A stretch of DNA of 64,000 nt from UBA3839 sp902776985 (GCA_902776985.1 CACYSD010000018.1:28339-92338); one strand, 5' to 3'; positions 55,610-63,901 are shown, numbered from the stretch's first letter. Numbers and translations are program-made. The notes: generated from the sequence alone by a model not told the origin.

Positions 55610-56098
55610 ATGGTTCCTTTTCGCATAGGTATGGGCTACGACGTGCATCAGCTCGTAGCAGACAGACAGTTGTGGCTGGGAGGTGTTCTTATTCCCCACA
55701 CACATGGATTGCTTGGCCACAGCGATGCAGATGTGCTTATACATGCCATCTGCGACGCATTGCTTGGTGCAGCCAATATGCGAGACATAGGATATCATTT
55801 TCCCGATACTGCTGGAGAGTATGCCGGAATCGACAGCAAGATTTTGTTATCACGGGTGATAGATCTTATTGCCACAAAAGGTTACAAAGTCGGCAATATC
55901 GACGCCACAATCTGCGCCCAGCAGCCTAAGCTTAATCCTCACATCCCTGCCATGCAGCAGACACTCGCCAAAGTTATGGGTATAGATGTTGACTGCGTCA
56001 GCATCAAGGCTACAACCACAGAGCATCTTGGCTTCACCGGACGTGAGGAAGGAATCAGCGCCTATGCTGTCGCCCTGATTAACTATTCAGGTGAATAG
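55610..56098 (+). CDS. ispF: 2-C-methyl-D-erythritol 2,4-cyclodiphosphate synthase
   Basis: IspF forms the cyclic diphosphate of the non-mevalonate isoprenoid pathway. The 162 residues carry the zinc ligand motif GYDVH near the N-terminus, with a third histidine in HSDADVLIHAICDALLGA. The C-terminal TTEHLGFTGREEG segment is intact. It pairs functionally with dxr at 47.5 kb. It lies 60 bases after porV with a dispersed hairpin between. Confidence 0.96.
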   Translation: MVPFRIGMGYDVHQLVADRQLWLGGVLIPHTHGLLGHSDADVLIHAICDALLGAANMRDIGYHFPDTAGEYAGIDSKILLSRVIDLIATKGYKVGNIDATICAQQPKLNPHIPAMQQTLAKVMGIDVDCVSIKATTTEHLGFTGREEGISAYAVALINYSGE

Positions 56099-56107
56099 TT
56101 AAAATCA

Positions 56108-56152
56108 TTTCCCGGTACTATCACTTCACAACTAACTCTTCACGCTTCACAC
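56108..56152. repeat. Intergenic repeat 3' of menA
   Basis: CCGGTACTATCACTTCAC followed by CTCTTCACGCTTCACAC, a copy of the module seen at 16581-16632, directly next to the menA stop codon. Confidence 0.65.
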
Positions 56153-57103
56153 TTATATCATCAAGCCTAAAGCAGTACAAGCTCCGAAGATGATTATATT
56201 GCGTGTAGTCATTCCGAGCACGCTATTAAGGTCGCGTCCTTTGCGACGGCTCATCTTGTATGCAGTTATAAGATGCAGAACCAAGTACGCAAGTAGCAGC
56301 ACAGCACTTTTCCAGCTGACCAGCAGCACCAGCACTACAGCCACCACTCCTGCCCATAGATAAAGTTGCAGGGCTATTTTCTCACCAAATCTCACTACCA
56401 GAGTTTGTTTGCCGCTCACCCTGTCCTGCTCCACATCGCGGTAATTATTCACCATCAGCAAACAGTCAGTCACCAATCCCATTGCTATTCCCAGCAACAT
56501 AGCCTGCTGCAATTTGAAAATAATCGCTGTTTGATTAATAACACTAACATTCAATGCGGCTTCCCAACTGCCTTTCACCACGCACCAGTAAGTGAACACC
56601 ACTGGTACGATTCCGAAGAACACAATCACAAGGGCGTCACCCCATCCCTTGTATGACATGAATGTGGAATAGAGGAAGCAGGCAACTATGCACAGCACCG
56701 CTACAAGAATCATCCACATTCCTCCGAAGAACAGTAAAGGCAATCCTATTAGAATGGCAGCAATGGTAGTAATCAGAATACCCAGGCGCATAGCGTTTGG
56801 AGTAATCCATCCCTGAGCCATTGCCCGTTCCGGTCCAAGTCTGTCGCTGCGGTCACTACCCTTTCTCCAGTCAATATAGTCATTGATGAAGTTAGCGTCA
56901 ATCTGCATAATCAGCGCGAAGAGCATACACAGCATAAACGGAGCAAAAGCCTGCATCCACCATCCTATTGCTGAAGCCGAAGCCACCCTCGGTGCCAGAT
57001 GAGAGAAGCCAAGCAGTCCACCTACCAGCACCGGTGCCACAGCACCCACCAACGTCTTTGGTCGTGCTGCCATTATCCATGCCTCTTTACTATTCTGTAT
57101 CAT
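56153..57103 (-). CDS. menA: 1,4-dihydroxy-2-naphthoate polyprenyltransferase
   Basis: MenA attaches the polyprenyl tail in menaquinone synthesis. It is an integral membrane UbiA-family enzyme. The 316 residues form about eight to nine helices. The two acidic motifs are NFINDYIDWRKGSDRSD (about 70-86) and NNYRDVEQDRVSGKQT (about 217-232). An ATG 10 codons further in (MAARPKTLVGAV) is an alternative start. Menaquinone is the expected quinone of an anaerobic Bacteroidota. The other men genes are not in the window. Confidence 0.93.
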   Translation of the reverse strand: MIQNSKEAWIMAARPKTLVGAVAPVLVGGLLGFSHLAPRVASASAIGWWMQAFAPFMLCMLFALIMQIDANFINDYIDWRKGSDRSDRLGPERAMAQGWITPNAMRLGILITTIAAILIGLPLLFFGGMWMILVAVLCIVACFLYSTFMSYKGWGDALVIVFFGIVPVVFTYWCVVKGSWEAALNVSVINQTAIIFKLQQAMLLGIAMGLVTDCLLMVNNYRDVEQDRVSGKQTLVVRFGEKIALQLYLWAGVVAVVLVLLVSWKSAVLLLAYLVLHLITAYKMSRRKGRDLNSVLGMTTRNIIIFGACTALGLMI

Positions 57104-57116
57104 ATCAATTCACAAT

Positions 57117-57165
57117 TACTCTTTCTGGTACTATCACTTCACTATCAACACTTCACTATTCACAT
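57117..57165. repeat. Intergenic repeat 3' of the MORN-repeat gene
   Basis: CTGGTACTATCACTTCAC followed by CTATCAACACTTCAC and similar units, a diverged copy of the 16.6 kb module. Confidence 0.6.
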
Positions 57166-57792
57166 TTATTCTTCACTCTTATTCTCCCATTTCTGAATCA
57201 CCACCGAATTGTCGGTTTTGAACATAGCACCATAGCCTACTGGGCGGTTGTCGCTATAGCGTCCGAAGTAGTGATCACCGTCGGCATAGTAGTAGATGCC
57301 AAAGCCATCACGTTTGCCGTTCACGAGTTCGCCAACATACTTACCACCGTTGGCGTATTTCAACTGACCGTACTTCCAGGCTTCCTTGTGGTCGGCATCA
57401 GGAAGGTATTTCTCACCATCTTTCATGATGTAGAGCAACTCCGCCGTACGCAGGTCATACACCGCGTAGTGAGTTTCTGTACCCACTTTCACAATGTCGT
57501 TACCCTGCTTGATTCCTACAATCAGCTGACCATTGTAGAACTGTCCCACAATCTCTCCGTCACGATCGGTATAGAATGTACCATACCCCGTCAGTTCACC
57601 CTGAGGAGTAATCTGTCCGAAGAACTGACCATAGCTGGAGCGAATCACTCCACCTACGAAATTGCGAACATGATCCACAAACACAGCATCATATTCCACT
57701 GGAATTTCCGGATGCCTGTCCAGTTTCGTAAACTGTGCCTTCACGCTCAGCGTTCCCGCCAGCATAATTGCTAAAAACAAAATTCTCTTCAT
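57166..57792 (-). CDS. Exported MORN-repeat protein
   Basis: The protein has 208 residues. A signal peptide ends at SVKAQ (about 19). The mature part carries MORN-type repeats such as GELTGYGTFYTDRDGEIVG and GKRDGFGIYYYADGDHYFG, and more degenerate ones. MORN repeats usually mediate protein or lipid contacts. It is probably periplasmic or outer-membrane associated. No enzymatic motif is seen. The minus-strand neighbour menA lies 62 bases downstream, with repeat sequence between. Confidence 0.82.
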   Translation of the reverse strand: MKRILFLAIMLAGTLSVKAQFTKLDRHPEIPVEYDAVFVDHVRNFVGGVIRSSYGQFFGQITPQGELTGYGTFYTDRDGEIVGQFYNGQLIVGIKQGNDIVKVGTETHYAVYDLRTAELLYIMKDGEKYLPDADHKEAWKYGQLKYANGGKYVGELVNGKRDGFGIYYYADGDHYFGRYSDNRPVGYGAMFKTDNSVVIQKWENKSEE

Positions 57793-57794
57793 AT

Positions 57795-57950
57795 CTTGTC
57801 TTGAGTTTTTAAGTTCTTAAGTTTTTGAGTTCTTAAGTTTTTGAGTGCTCCGGTACTATCACAAAGTTCTCCGGAGCTTTGCCCGGAGCGTCGGCAAGCC
57901 GAACGATAACACACTTCACTCTTCACACTTCACATTTATTCTTCACTTTC
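57795..57950. repeat. Longest copy of the GAGTT/CCGGTACTATCAC/CTTCAC repeat
   Basis: GAGTTTTTAAGTTCTTAAG units run into GTGCTCCGGTACTATCAC, identical to the 16.6 kb copy. An extra GC-rich insert (about 57863-57910) and CTTCACTCTTCACACTTCAC follow, ending at the stop of the FAD oxidoreductase gene. Confidence 0.7.
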
Positions 57951-59509
57951 AACATTTCCGCGCACCTTTCACCATCGATAGCGGCAGAGACAATGCCTCC
58001 GGCGTAGCCGGCACCCTCGCCGCAAGGATAAAGACCTTTCAGACGGATGTGCTGCAGCGATTCGTTGTCACGAAGAATACGAACCGGTGCACTTGTACGA
58101 GTCTCCACACCTATCATCGTTGCTTCGTTCGTCAGAAATCCGTGGGATGAGCGTCCGAAGGCCTTGAAACCCTCCTGCAAACGGCTCACTATGAATTCGG
58201 GCATCCACATGTGCAGAGGACTCGACACCAACCCTGGAGTGTAAGAAGACTTGGGAAGCGACTGCGAGAGACGGCGATTCACGAAGTCAGCCATTCGCTG
58301 AGCCGGTGCACTCTGACGGCGCCCGCCCTCCTGCCAAGCCATACGTTCAAGATGCTCCTGGAAACGCATCATCTCCAGTCCGTCGTGATCTTGATAGAAC
58401 TCAGCCGGAGCTTCCCTCGTTTCCACTACCATTCCGCTGTTGCTCCAGGGAGAGTTGCGCAGCGAAGCCGACATACCGTTCACTACAACCTGCTCAGGAC
58501 CGCTGGCAGCAGGAACCACTGTTCCTCCAGGGCACATACAGAAGCTGTACACTCCTCTGCCCTCCACCTGAGTCACAAAGCTATATTCAGCCGTAGGCAG
58601 GTACTTTCCCTTACCCTCTTTATTGTGATACTGAATCTGGTCAATCAGTTCGGCAGGATGCTCCAGTCTTACACCCACCGCAATACCCTTGGGTTCAATC
58701 TCTATGCCGCTTGCAGAGAGGTAGCGATACACATCGCGAGCGGAATGTCCTGTAGCCAGGATTACAGGTCCCAGCCATTCCCTTTCATTTGAGCCTACAG
58801 TTGAAGTTGAGATTGCTCTAATTCCTTTAACTTCATTATTATCAACAATCAATGAAGTCATTTTCGTTTGAAAATGCACCTCTCCGCCACACTTGATAAT
58901 TGTGTTACGAATAGCCTCAATCACCTTCGGCAGTTTGTCCGTGCCTATGTGAGGATGAGCATCGGAGAGAATCGAAGTCGAAGCACCGTGCTGGCACAGA
59001 ACATTCAGAATCTTATCCACATTGCCCCTCTTCTTGCTTCTCGTATAAAGCTTGCCGTCGCTGAACGCACCTGCACCACCCTCGCCGAAAGAATAGTTCG
59101 ACTCAGGATCAACCACGTGTTCACGCGAGATAACAGCAATATCCTTTCTGCGATCATGCACATTCTTTCCCCTCTCCACCACAATCGGGCGCATACCCAG
59201 TTCTATCAATCGCAAGGCTGCAAACAGTCCGCCAGGACCAGCTCCCACAACAATCGCTTCGGGGCATCCCTCCACATTCCTGTATTCCACGCGCTTGAAA
59301 CCCTCGTCGTCGGGCATCTCATCCACATACAACCTCACAGTCAGGTTCACCATCACAGTACGCTGTCGGGCATCAATGCTGCGTTTCAGCACCCTCACAG
59401 CCTTCACGTGGGAGGTGTCTACACCCTTCTCCTTGCTCAGATAGTCCTTCAACGAACGTTCGTCAGCTGCAATTCGGGGCAGAATTCTCAGTTGCATTTC
59501 TTTAATCAT
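57923..59509 (-). CDS. FAD-dependent oxidoreductase
   Basis: The protein has 528 residues. The FAD-binding motif GAGPGG is at residues 89-94, after an N-terminal alpha/beta domain that is typical of this uncharacterised dehydrogenase family. Later segments (SYSFGEGGAGAFSDGKL, VILATGHSARD) belong to the same family. The substrate is unknown. The -7 box lies only four bases before the ATG at 59509. Either the message is leaderless, or translation starts at the second Met (59497). Confidence 0.9.
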   Translation of the reverse strand: MIKEMQLRILPRIAADERSLKDYLSKEKGVDTSHVKAVRVLKRSIDARQRTVMVNLTVRLYVDEMPDDEGFKRVEYRNVEGCPEAIVVGAGPGGLFAALRLIELGMRPIVVERGKNVHDRRKDIAVISREHVVDPESNYSFGEGGAGAFSDGKLYTRSKKRGNVDKILNVLCQHGASTSILSDAHPHIGTDKLPKVIEAIRNTIIKCGGEVHFQTKMTSLIVDNNEVKGIRAISTSTVGSNEREWLGPVILATGHSARDVYRYLSASGIEIEPKGIAVGVRLEHPAELIDQIQYHNKEGKGKYLPTAEYSFVTQVEGRGVYSFCMCPGGTVVPAASGPEQVVVNGMSASLRNSPWSNSGMVVETREAPAEFYQDHDGLEMMRFQEHLERMAWQEGGRRQSAPAQRMADFVNRRLSQSLPKSSYTPGLVSSPLHMWMPEFIVSRLQEGFKAFGRSSHGFLTNEATMIGVETRTSAPVRILRDNESLQHIRLKGLYPCGEGAGYAGGIVSAAIDGERCAEMLKVKNKCEV

Positions 59510-59513
59510 AGTG

Positions 59514-59521
59514 CAAAGTTA
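59514..59521 (-). promoter_or_regulatory. -7 box immediately before the FAD oxidoreductase
   Basis: Minus-strand TAACTTTG followed by C, four bases from the annotated ATG. Transcription would start at or just inside the codon. Confidence 0.45.
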
Positions 59522-59578
59522 CACTTTTTTCTTCAAAACACTACTCATAACAAACATTCTTTGTATTTTTGCAAACAA

Positions 59579-59612
59579 CGTTAAACGTTAACCGTTAAAC
59601 ATTAACCGTTAT
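59579..59612. repeat. CGTTAAAC/CGTTAACC direct repeats before the DUF2461 gene
   Basis: CGTTAAACGTTAAC and CGTTAAACATTAAC lie head to tail, followed by a partial third copy. They sit between a possible -7 box (TATTTTTG, about 59572) and the ATG, so they could be an operator or an intergenic repeat. Confidence 0.45.
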
Positions 59613-59622
59613 ATTTCTCAAT

Positions 59623-60309
59623 ATGAAACAAATACTACATTTTCTACGTCAGCTTGAAGCCAACAACAATCGTGACTGGTTCATGGCACACAAGGACGAG
59701 TACCAGCAAGCGCAGACACGTTTTCACGAATTCACCGAGCAGCTCATTGCCCGTATTGGCGAGTACGACCCCACAGTTCGCGGACTCACCGTCAAGGACT
59801 GCACCTACCGCATCTATCGCGATGTCCGCTTCAGCAAGGACAAATCTCCCTACAAGACACACTTCGGCTGCTACATCTGCCGAGAAGGGAAGAAATCACC
59901 CTATAGCGGCTACTATTTCCACATAGGTACAGGACGAGGTGACGGCTATCCTTTCACCCACATGCTGGCATCAGGCGATTACATCTGCGACCCTAAGGTA
60001 CTCAAGATTATCCGTGAAGACATAGTGAATGGAGACGGCGACTTTCACCAGATAGTCCAGAACTGCTCACCGGTCTATAAGCTCGACAGCGACAATGCCT
60101 TGCGTAAAGTGCCAAAGGGCTTTCCCACAGACAGCCCCTGGGCAGATTATCTCAAATTCAAGGTCTACTGCCTTGTCACCACCGTTGACGACAAGTTCAT
60201 CCTTGGCGACAATCTCGCTGAGCGTGTAGCGGCAATGTTCCAGCCCACCAAACCATTCCTCGACTACATCAACCGTGCCGTCGACTACGTCCGCGAAGAA
60301 GATCTATAA
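59623..60309 (+). CDS. DUF2461 family protein
   Basis: The protein has 228 residues, is cytoplasmic and has no signal peptide. It resembles DUF2461, with LRQLEANNNRDWF at the start, IYRDVRFSKDKSPYKTHFG (about 65-83) and YYFHIGTGRGDGYPF. The function is unknown. It stands alone, divergent from the FAD oxidoreductase, and ends at a clear terminator. Confidence 0.9.
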   Translation: MKQILHFLRQLEANNNRDWFMAHKDEYQQAQTRFHEFTEQLIARIGEYDPTVRGLTVKDCTYRIYRDVRFSKDKSPYKTHFGCYICREGKKSPYSGYYFHIGTGRGDGYPFTHMLASGDYICDPKVLKIIREDIVNGDGDFHQIVQNCSPVYKLDSDNALRKVPKGFPTDSPWADYLKFKVYCLVTTVDDKFILGDNLAERVAAMFQPTKPFLDYINRAVDYVREEDL

Positions 60310-60314
60310 TACTA

Positions 60315-60352
60315 AACAACGGCTTCCTGCAAAAGTACAAGAAGCCGTTGTT
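60315..60352. terminator. Terminator between DUF2461 and beta-barrel genes
   Basis: A 12-base-pair perfect stem (60315-60326 with 60341-60352) with a 14-base loop, lying between convergent genes. The T-run is short on both sides. Confidence 0.65.
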
Positions 60353-60378
60353 GTGTTTATGCGATGTAATGTATAAGC

Positions 60379-60915
60379 TTAGAGCTTGTAGCCTACGCCG
60401 AACATGATGCAGTGAGCATCACCGAAGATACCAGGCTGGAACTTGTAGTCAGCCTTGATGAACCAGTCGTTCTTGAGGTTGTACTGGAAACCAAGTCCGA
60501 GCTGAATACCACCGTCTGTGTCGTTGTCACCCTCAAAAGTTATGGAACCGTTGTCGTCTTTTTCGGTGTATGTCTCTCTGTGCACGAATGACAGAGCATA
60601 GCCGAGAGAAGGATAAATCTTGAATTTGTCAGAAACATGGAACACATACTGCATTTCCAGAGCTGCGAGGAAGTCAGACATATGATCCTTCATTGGGTGG
60701 AAGGTAAGGTCAGCTTCAAGACGCCAGTGGTTAGTGATGCTGTACTGACCGAAAGCACCGATTCCCCACTTGTTGGAGTTTTCTTTTGCATTCAAAAACT
60801 CTACTTTAGAGAAAGTCTCGTTTGTTTGTAATCCTACTGCGAACTCACCTCTTTTCTGAGCCTGTGCGCTAATGGCGAAGAGAGCCACACACATTGCGAT
60901 AAAAAACTTTTTCAT
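60379..60915 (-). CDS. Small outer-membrane beta-barrel protein
   Basis: The protein has 178 residues. A signal peptide (AISAQAQ, about 19) is followed by eight-strand-type amphipathic strands and a C-terminal strand ending in GVGYKL, typical of OmpA-like or OmpW-like small barrels. The ligand is unknown. It has its own -7 box (60972-60979) with a long leader. Confidence 0.85.
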   Translation of the reverse strand: MKKFFIAMCVALFAISAQAQKRGEFAVGLQTNETFSKVEFLNAKENSNKWGIGAFGQYSITNHWRLEADLTFHPMKDHMSDFLAALEMQYVFHVSDKFKIYPSLGYALSFVHRETYTEKDDNGSITFEGDNDTDGGIQLGLGFQYNLKNDWFIKADYKFQPGIFGDAHCIMFGVGYKL

Positions 60916-60971
60916 ACGTTTTGATTAAAAGAAAAATAAAAAGAAATAATCGTTCGTTTCTAAATCCGGTG

Positions 60972-60979
60972 CAAAGTTA
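60972..60979 (-). promoter_or_regulatory. -7 box upstream of the small beta-barrel gene
   Basis: Minus-strand TAACTTTG followed by C, 57 bases before the ATG. The -33 element is weak. Confidence 0.5.
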
Positions 60980-61145
60980 CGCATTTTCCCTGAAAACGAG
61001 TACACAATCCTTAAGAAACTATAAAAACGCCCGGCGACTTTGCTGCTATTCCGCCTCATGTCTTGTAAGGCTCACGCCATAATCACGGTGGCTGAAAAAA
61101 CACACTCTTTCGTTGGCTTTTCATCCTTTTCACTTATCTAAAATG
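60980..61145. other. Gene-free region with a GC-rich block
   Basis: No gene is supported. Positions about 61025-61110 are clearly more GC-rich than the surroundings and include CGCCCGGCG and several short stems. It could be a relic of a lost gene. It does not fold as a tRNA by eye. Confidence 0.35.
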
Positions 61146-61184
61146 TAAAAAGCAAAGGGACCTGCCCATGTGGGCAGATCCCTT
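61146..61184 (-). terminator. Terminator after the interrupted secreted-protein gene
   Basis: On the minus strand a 14-base-pair stem with one mismatch (arms AAGGGATCTGCCCA and TGGGCAGGTCCCTT, 61155-61184) is followed by GCTTTTT. It is 60 bases past the stop codon at 61245. Confidence 0.8.
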
Positions 61185-61244
61185 ATTCATTATTTAAGGT
61201 ACATAGAGTTGTCAGTAATCACATAGCATGAATAATGACAATAA

Positions 61245-61811
61245 TTATTTGAATAAATTTTCATTATTAGTATTCTCATTTAGTTTTTCAATAAACTTTG
61301 AATAATTTAATATCTTAATAAACTCATCCAATTCTGTTACTGACTGAAAAACCCAGTAGAACTTTTGGTGTATGTATTCGTTAGACGAAGCAGTTACCTT
61401 AGCAGACATTACAATTACTTTTTTACCACTATCAAGAATCATAAAATCAAAATTAAGTCGCTTGTTAAATGAGAAGAACCATTTTGTCCCATACCAACCT
61501 ACTGTTACCGTGGGCATATCCACAGGGATTTCCTTCGTCATTTCAGTTATATTATTATCTTCTGCAACTTTTATCCATTCTGCATACTTATTTCGTACTT
61601 CTTTCAGAGAAGATAATAGCAGCGTAGGATTCTTGTAAATAAGCGTAACTGTTTCCGTCTTTCTTTCACCGGCAACTTCTATATAAATTTCTGAAATTGT
61701 CGAAGGATCATTCTTTTCTGTTGTTACAGATATTTCATAATCCTTGTCAAAGTAATCACAGTGGTATTCTGCTACAGTTGTTTGAGCAAACGAGTAAACT
61801 GTACAAAACAC
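61245..61811 (-). CDS. Hypothetical secreted protein with interrupted signal peptide
   Basis: I do not recognise the family. The 188-residue frame begins with a weak GTG-type start and the tail of a signal peptide (CTVYSFAQ). Directly upstream and in the same frame lies ATG AGA AAA GTA TTT ATT TTT TAA (61838-61815), so codon 8 of an otherwise perfect signal peptide is a stop. Changing TAA to TTA would restore it. The rest is intact, mildly charged and likely a soluble beta/alpha protein. It may be a recent pseudogene, or a base-call error. The real gene probably begins at 61838. Confidence 0.6.
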   Translation of the reverse strand: MFCTVYSFAQTTVAEYHCDYFDKDYEISVTTEKNDPSTISEIYIEVAGERKTETVTLIYKNPTLLLSSLKEVRNKYAEWIKVAEDNNITEMTKEIPVDMPTVTVGWYGTKWFFSFNKRLNFDFMILDSGKKVIVMSAKVTASSNEYIHQKFYWVFQSVTELDEFIKILNYSKFIEKLNENTNNENLFK

Positions 61812-61879
61812 AAATTAAAAAATAAATACTTTTCTCATAATAATTTAATTTTAAGTTAGTTAATTAGACCTTATTTTAT

Positions 61880-62068
61880 AAAAAAACGTAGACATCATCA
61901 TTGTCCACGTCCTTGGGTGTTTGGCCTTACCCGCATCTCACAGACAAATCAGACGTCCACGTAAGTGAACATCTGCGTAATTCTATGAGACACGTCTTTC
62001 TGTGGCCAAACTTCAAGGACGTTTTTGAATACGCAAATAATAATGGCATCGGGATTTCTCCCCCGAAT
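61880..62068 (-). ncRNA. Putative ~190-nt structured small RNA
   Basis: The minus strand predicts a short RNA with a strong promoter (62075-62105) and an intrinsic terminator (hairpin 61888-61908, T-run 61886-61880). Between them lies a 5' hairpin (62049-62066) and a rod of three stacked stems. The outer stem is 62004-62023 with 61907-61926, CGTCCTTG and GTTTGGCC arms. The middle stem is 61982-61994 with 61932-61944, 13 pairs including wobbles. The apical stem is 61965-61975 with 61950-61960, 11 pairs with a TTAC loop. The length and rod shape with internal bubbles recall 6S RNA, but I cannot confirm a family. There is no coding frame in it. Confidence 0.65.
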
Positions 62069-62074
62069 CATTCG

Positions 62075-62105
62075 CAAAGATAGATAATCATTGGCTAATG
62101 AGCAA
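62075..62105 (-). promoter_or_regulatory. Promoter of the putative structured RNA
   Basis: Minus-strand TTG (62105-62103), exactly 20 bases, TATCTTTG (62082-62075) followed by C. This is a full consensus match with no start codon in range. Confidence 0.75.
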
Positions 62106-62189
62106 GAGAATGTGAAACTTTTCAAAAATAATTAGTTTCAAAACATAGGATTTTTAACAAAATCTGCTTCGGTGTATCAATAAAAATCT

Positions 62190-62197
62190 TATCTTTG
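62190..62197 (+). promoter_or_regulatory. -7 box upstream of the ImmA/IrrE gene
   Basis: TATCTTTG lies 70 bases before the ATG at 62268. The -33 element is not clear. Confidence 0.4.
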
Positions 62198-62267
62198 TAT
62201 CGTAGTTCATTCATTTGAACAAAGAGATGTTTAATGTATTATTTTTTAGGAGAAATATGATATACAT

Positions 62268-63860
62268 ATGAGAAATATAAGTTTTAATGTAGCAGAGTGT
62301 TTTGTAGAAAACACAGTTGATGAAATATGGGTTCTAACCATTTGCCAGCGGATAATTCCATGGATTAAAAGTAAAAAAAACAAATCCTATTGGGAGTTGG
62401 TTTTGTTTGTAAGTCAAAAAAGAGGAATTATTAAGCCAAAACTTGCAAGATGGAATTTTTCCAAATTAATAATAGAAAAATGCCGTGAATATCTTGATAA
62501 CACTGACAAAGAATCATCTATTGCATCAAACATGGATAAGTTCCGATTTAAAAGGGAACTGAAAATTTTTGACGACTTGTGTTATGGACACGTATTACGC
62601 TCTGAAGTTAAAGAGTTGGAAGACTTGTTTGATGGTTCTGGTTATGCGCCACTTGTTTTAGAAGAACAAACTAAACCATTAGTTGCACAATTAACTGAGC
62701 AATATCTACGCAATTACATAGTGAGCAATTCATATCAAAAGGTAGTTAGTAAACCTTTATACAGCACAAACATACAACCTACTATAGCGTTAGAGCAGTA
62801 TTTTTCATCTTCAACTAACGACAGCCCATCGTTTATAGTTGCATTTGAATGTATAGAAGGTCAACCAAACTGGGATTCAGTATATAAACAATTATGGGAT
62901 TACATCGGAAATAAGAAAATTAAACTTATAATAGTGGCATCAGTCCCTTTTCCCCACGATTTCTTATGTAAAGCCGAAAAACACAACATAGGTCTATGGC
63001 GATATGATTTGAATAAGATGGATAAACACCCGAAGATTATTTTGAACCGAATAACCAATTATGAAGAAGGTAAACAATATGAGTTAAAACGTTTATTAGG
63101 TCAAGAGCCTATGGAAACTACAATGCTTTTATTTAATTGTGGCTTAATTACTTCTTCTTTATGCGAAATACTAAACAATCTATGCTTTACGACAAAGAAA
63201 GAGTTACAGATTGTAGCACCCTATTTAACAGATTCATTCATAGAACAACAAGCATATACATTGTTAACTAATAGTGATTTATATCCCATTGACCCTTTTA
63301 CCATAGCAAAAAAACTAGAAATACAATATGATTATCAAACATTGTTGAATAATCAAGCAGGAATAATAAATTTTCAAGAAAAACGAATTATTATTAACAA
63401 AAATGATAGTAATAATATTGGAAGAATAAATTTCACAATGGCTCATGAAATCGGACATTATGTATTCCATTATGACCTAATAAAAAAATATGGATTGATT
63501 GCTATGGATGAAACTAATGAAACATTGATTGACGAATCCATATCAAACAAAGAGCTTTATTGGTTAGAGCATCATGCCAATCATTTTGCATCTTGTTTAC
63601 TAATGCCAAGAAATATTATATACACAAGATTTATAAAACATTATTACAATAATATTACAAATGTATACGGGTGTACTCGTTATCATCTTTATTGGGCGGA
63701 CAATAATAATGACGCCAAGTATAACAGCTTAGCAGTGATAATACCAATTGCAAGAGAGTTGAATGTATCAAAAGAGGCCGTAAAATGGAGACTGTATCGT
63801 CTTGGCTTGTTAACTATAGAAGGATATCCTGATAAGCCTTTTTTAATTGATTTACCATGA
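62268..63860 (+). CDS. ImmA/IrrE-type metallopeptidase with unusual N-terminal region
   Basis: The protein has 530 residues and low GC, unlike its neighbours. The C-terminal third is a clear ImmA/IrrE zinc peptidase: HEIGH at 393-397, and Glu434 in EHHANHFASCLLMP as the third ligand region. Such enzymes usually cut repressors of mobile elements or stress regulons. The N-terminal 320 residues are not recognised. Around 188-250 (SFIVAFECIEGQPNWDSVYK, then IKLIIVASVPFPHDFL) the strand-helix pattern recalls a nuclease-type core with altered catalytic residues, which is inference. No helix-turn-helix partner gene is next to it. Confidence 0.75.
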   Translation: MRNISFNVAECFVENTVDEIWVLTICQRIIPWIKSKKNKSYWELVLFVSQKRGIIKPKLARWNFSKLIIEKCREYLDNTDKESSIASNMDKFRFKRELKIFDDLCYGHVLRSEVKELEDLFDGSGYAPLVLEEQTKPLVAQLTEQYLRNYIVSNSYQKVVSKPLYSTNIQPTIALEQYFSSSTNDSPSFIVAFECIEGQPNWDSVYKQLWDYIGNKKIKLIIVASVPFPHDFLCKAEKHNIGLWRYDLNKMDKHPKIILNRITNYEEGKQYELKRLLGQEPMETTMLLFNCGLITSSLCEILNNLCFTTKKELQIVAPYLTDSFIEQQAYTLLTNSDLYPIDPFTIAKKLEIQYDYQTLLNNQAGIINFQEKRIIINKNDSNNIGRINFTMAHEIGHYVFHYDLIKKYGLIAMDETNETLIDESISNKELYWLEHHANHFASCLLMPRNIIYTRFIKHYYNNITNVYGCTRYHLYWADNNNDAKYNSLAVIIPIARELNVSKEAVKWRLYRLGLLTIEGYPDKPFLIDLP

Positions 63861-63901
63861 TTATAATTTATAAATTTTCTATCTATTATTCTATATTTAA
63901 T

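Noticed and set aside
61025..61110. tRNA or tmRNA fragment in the GC-rich block
   Set aside because: No cloverleaf, T-loop GTTCGAAT-like sequence or CCA end could be found on either strand.
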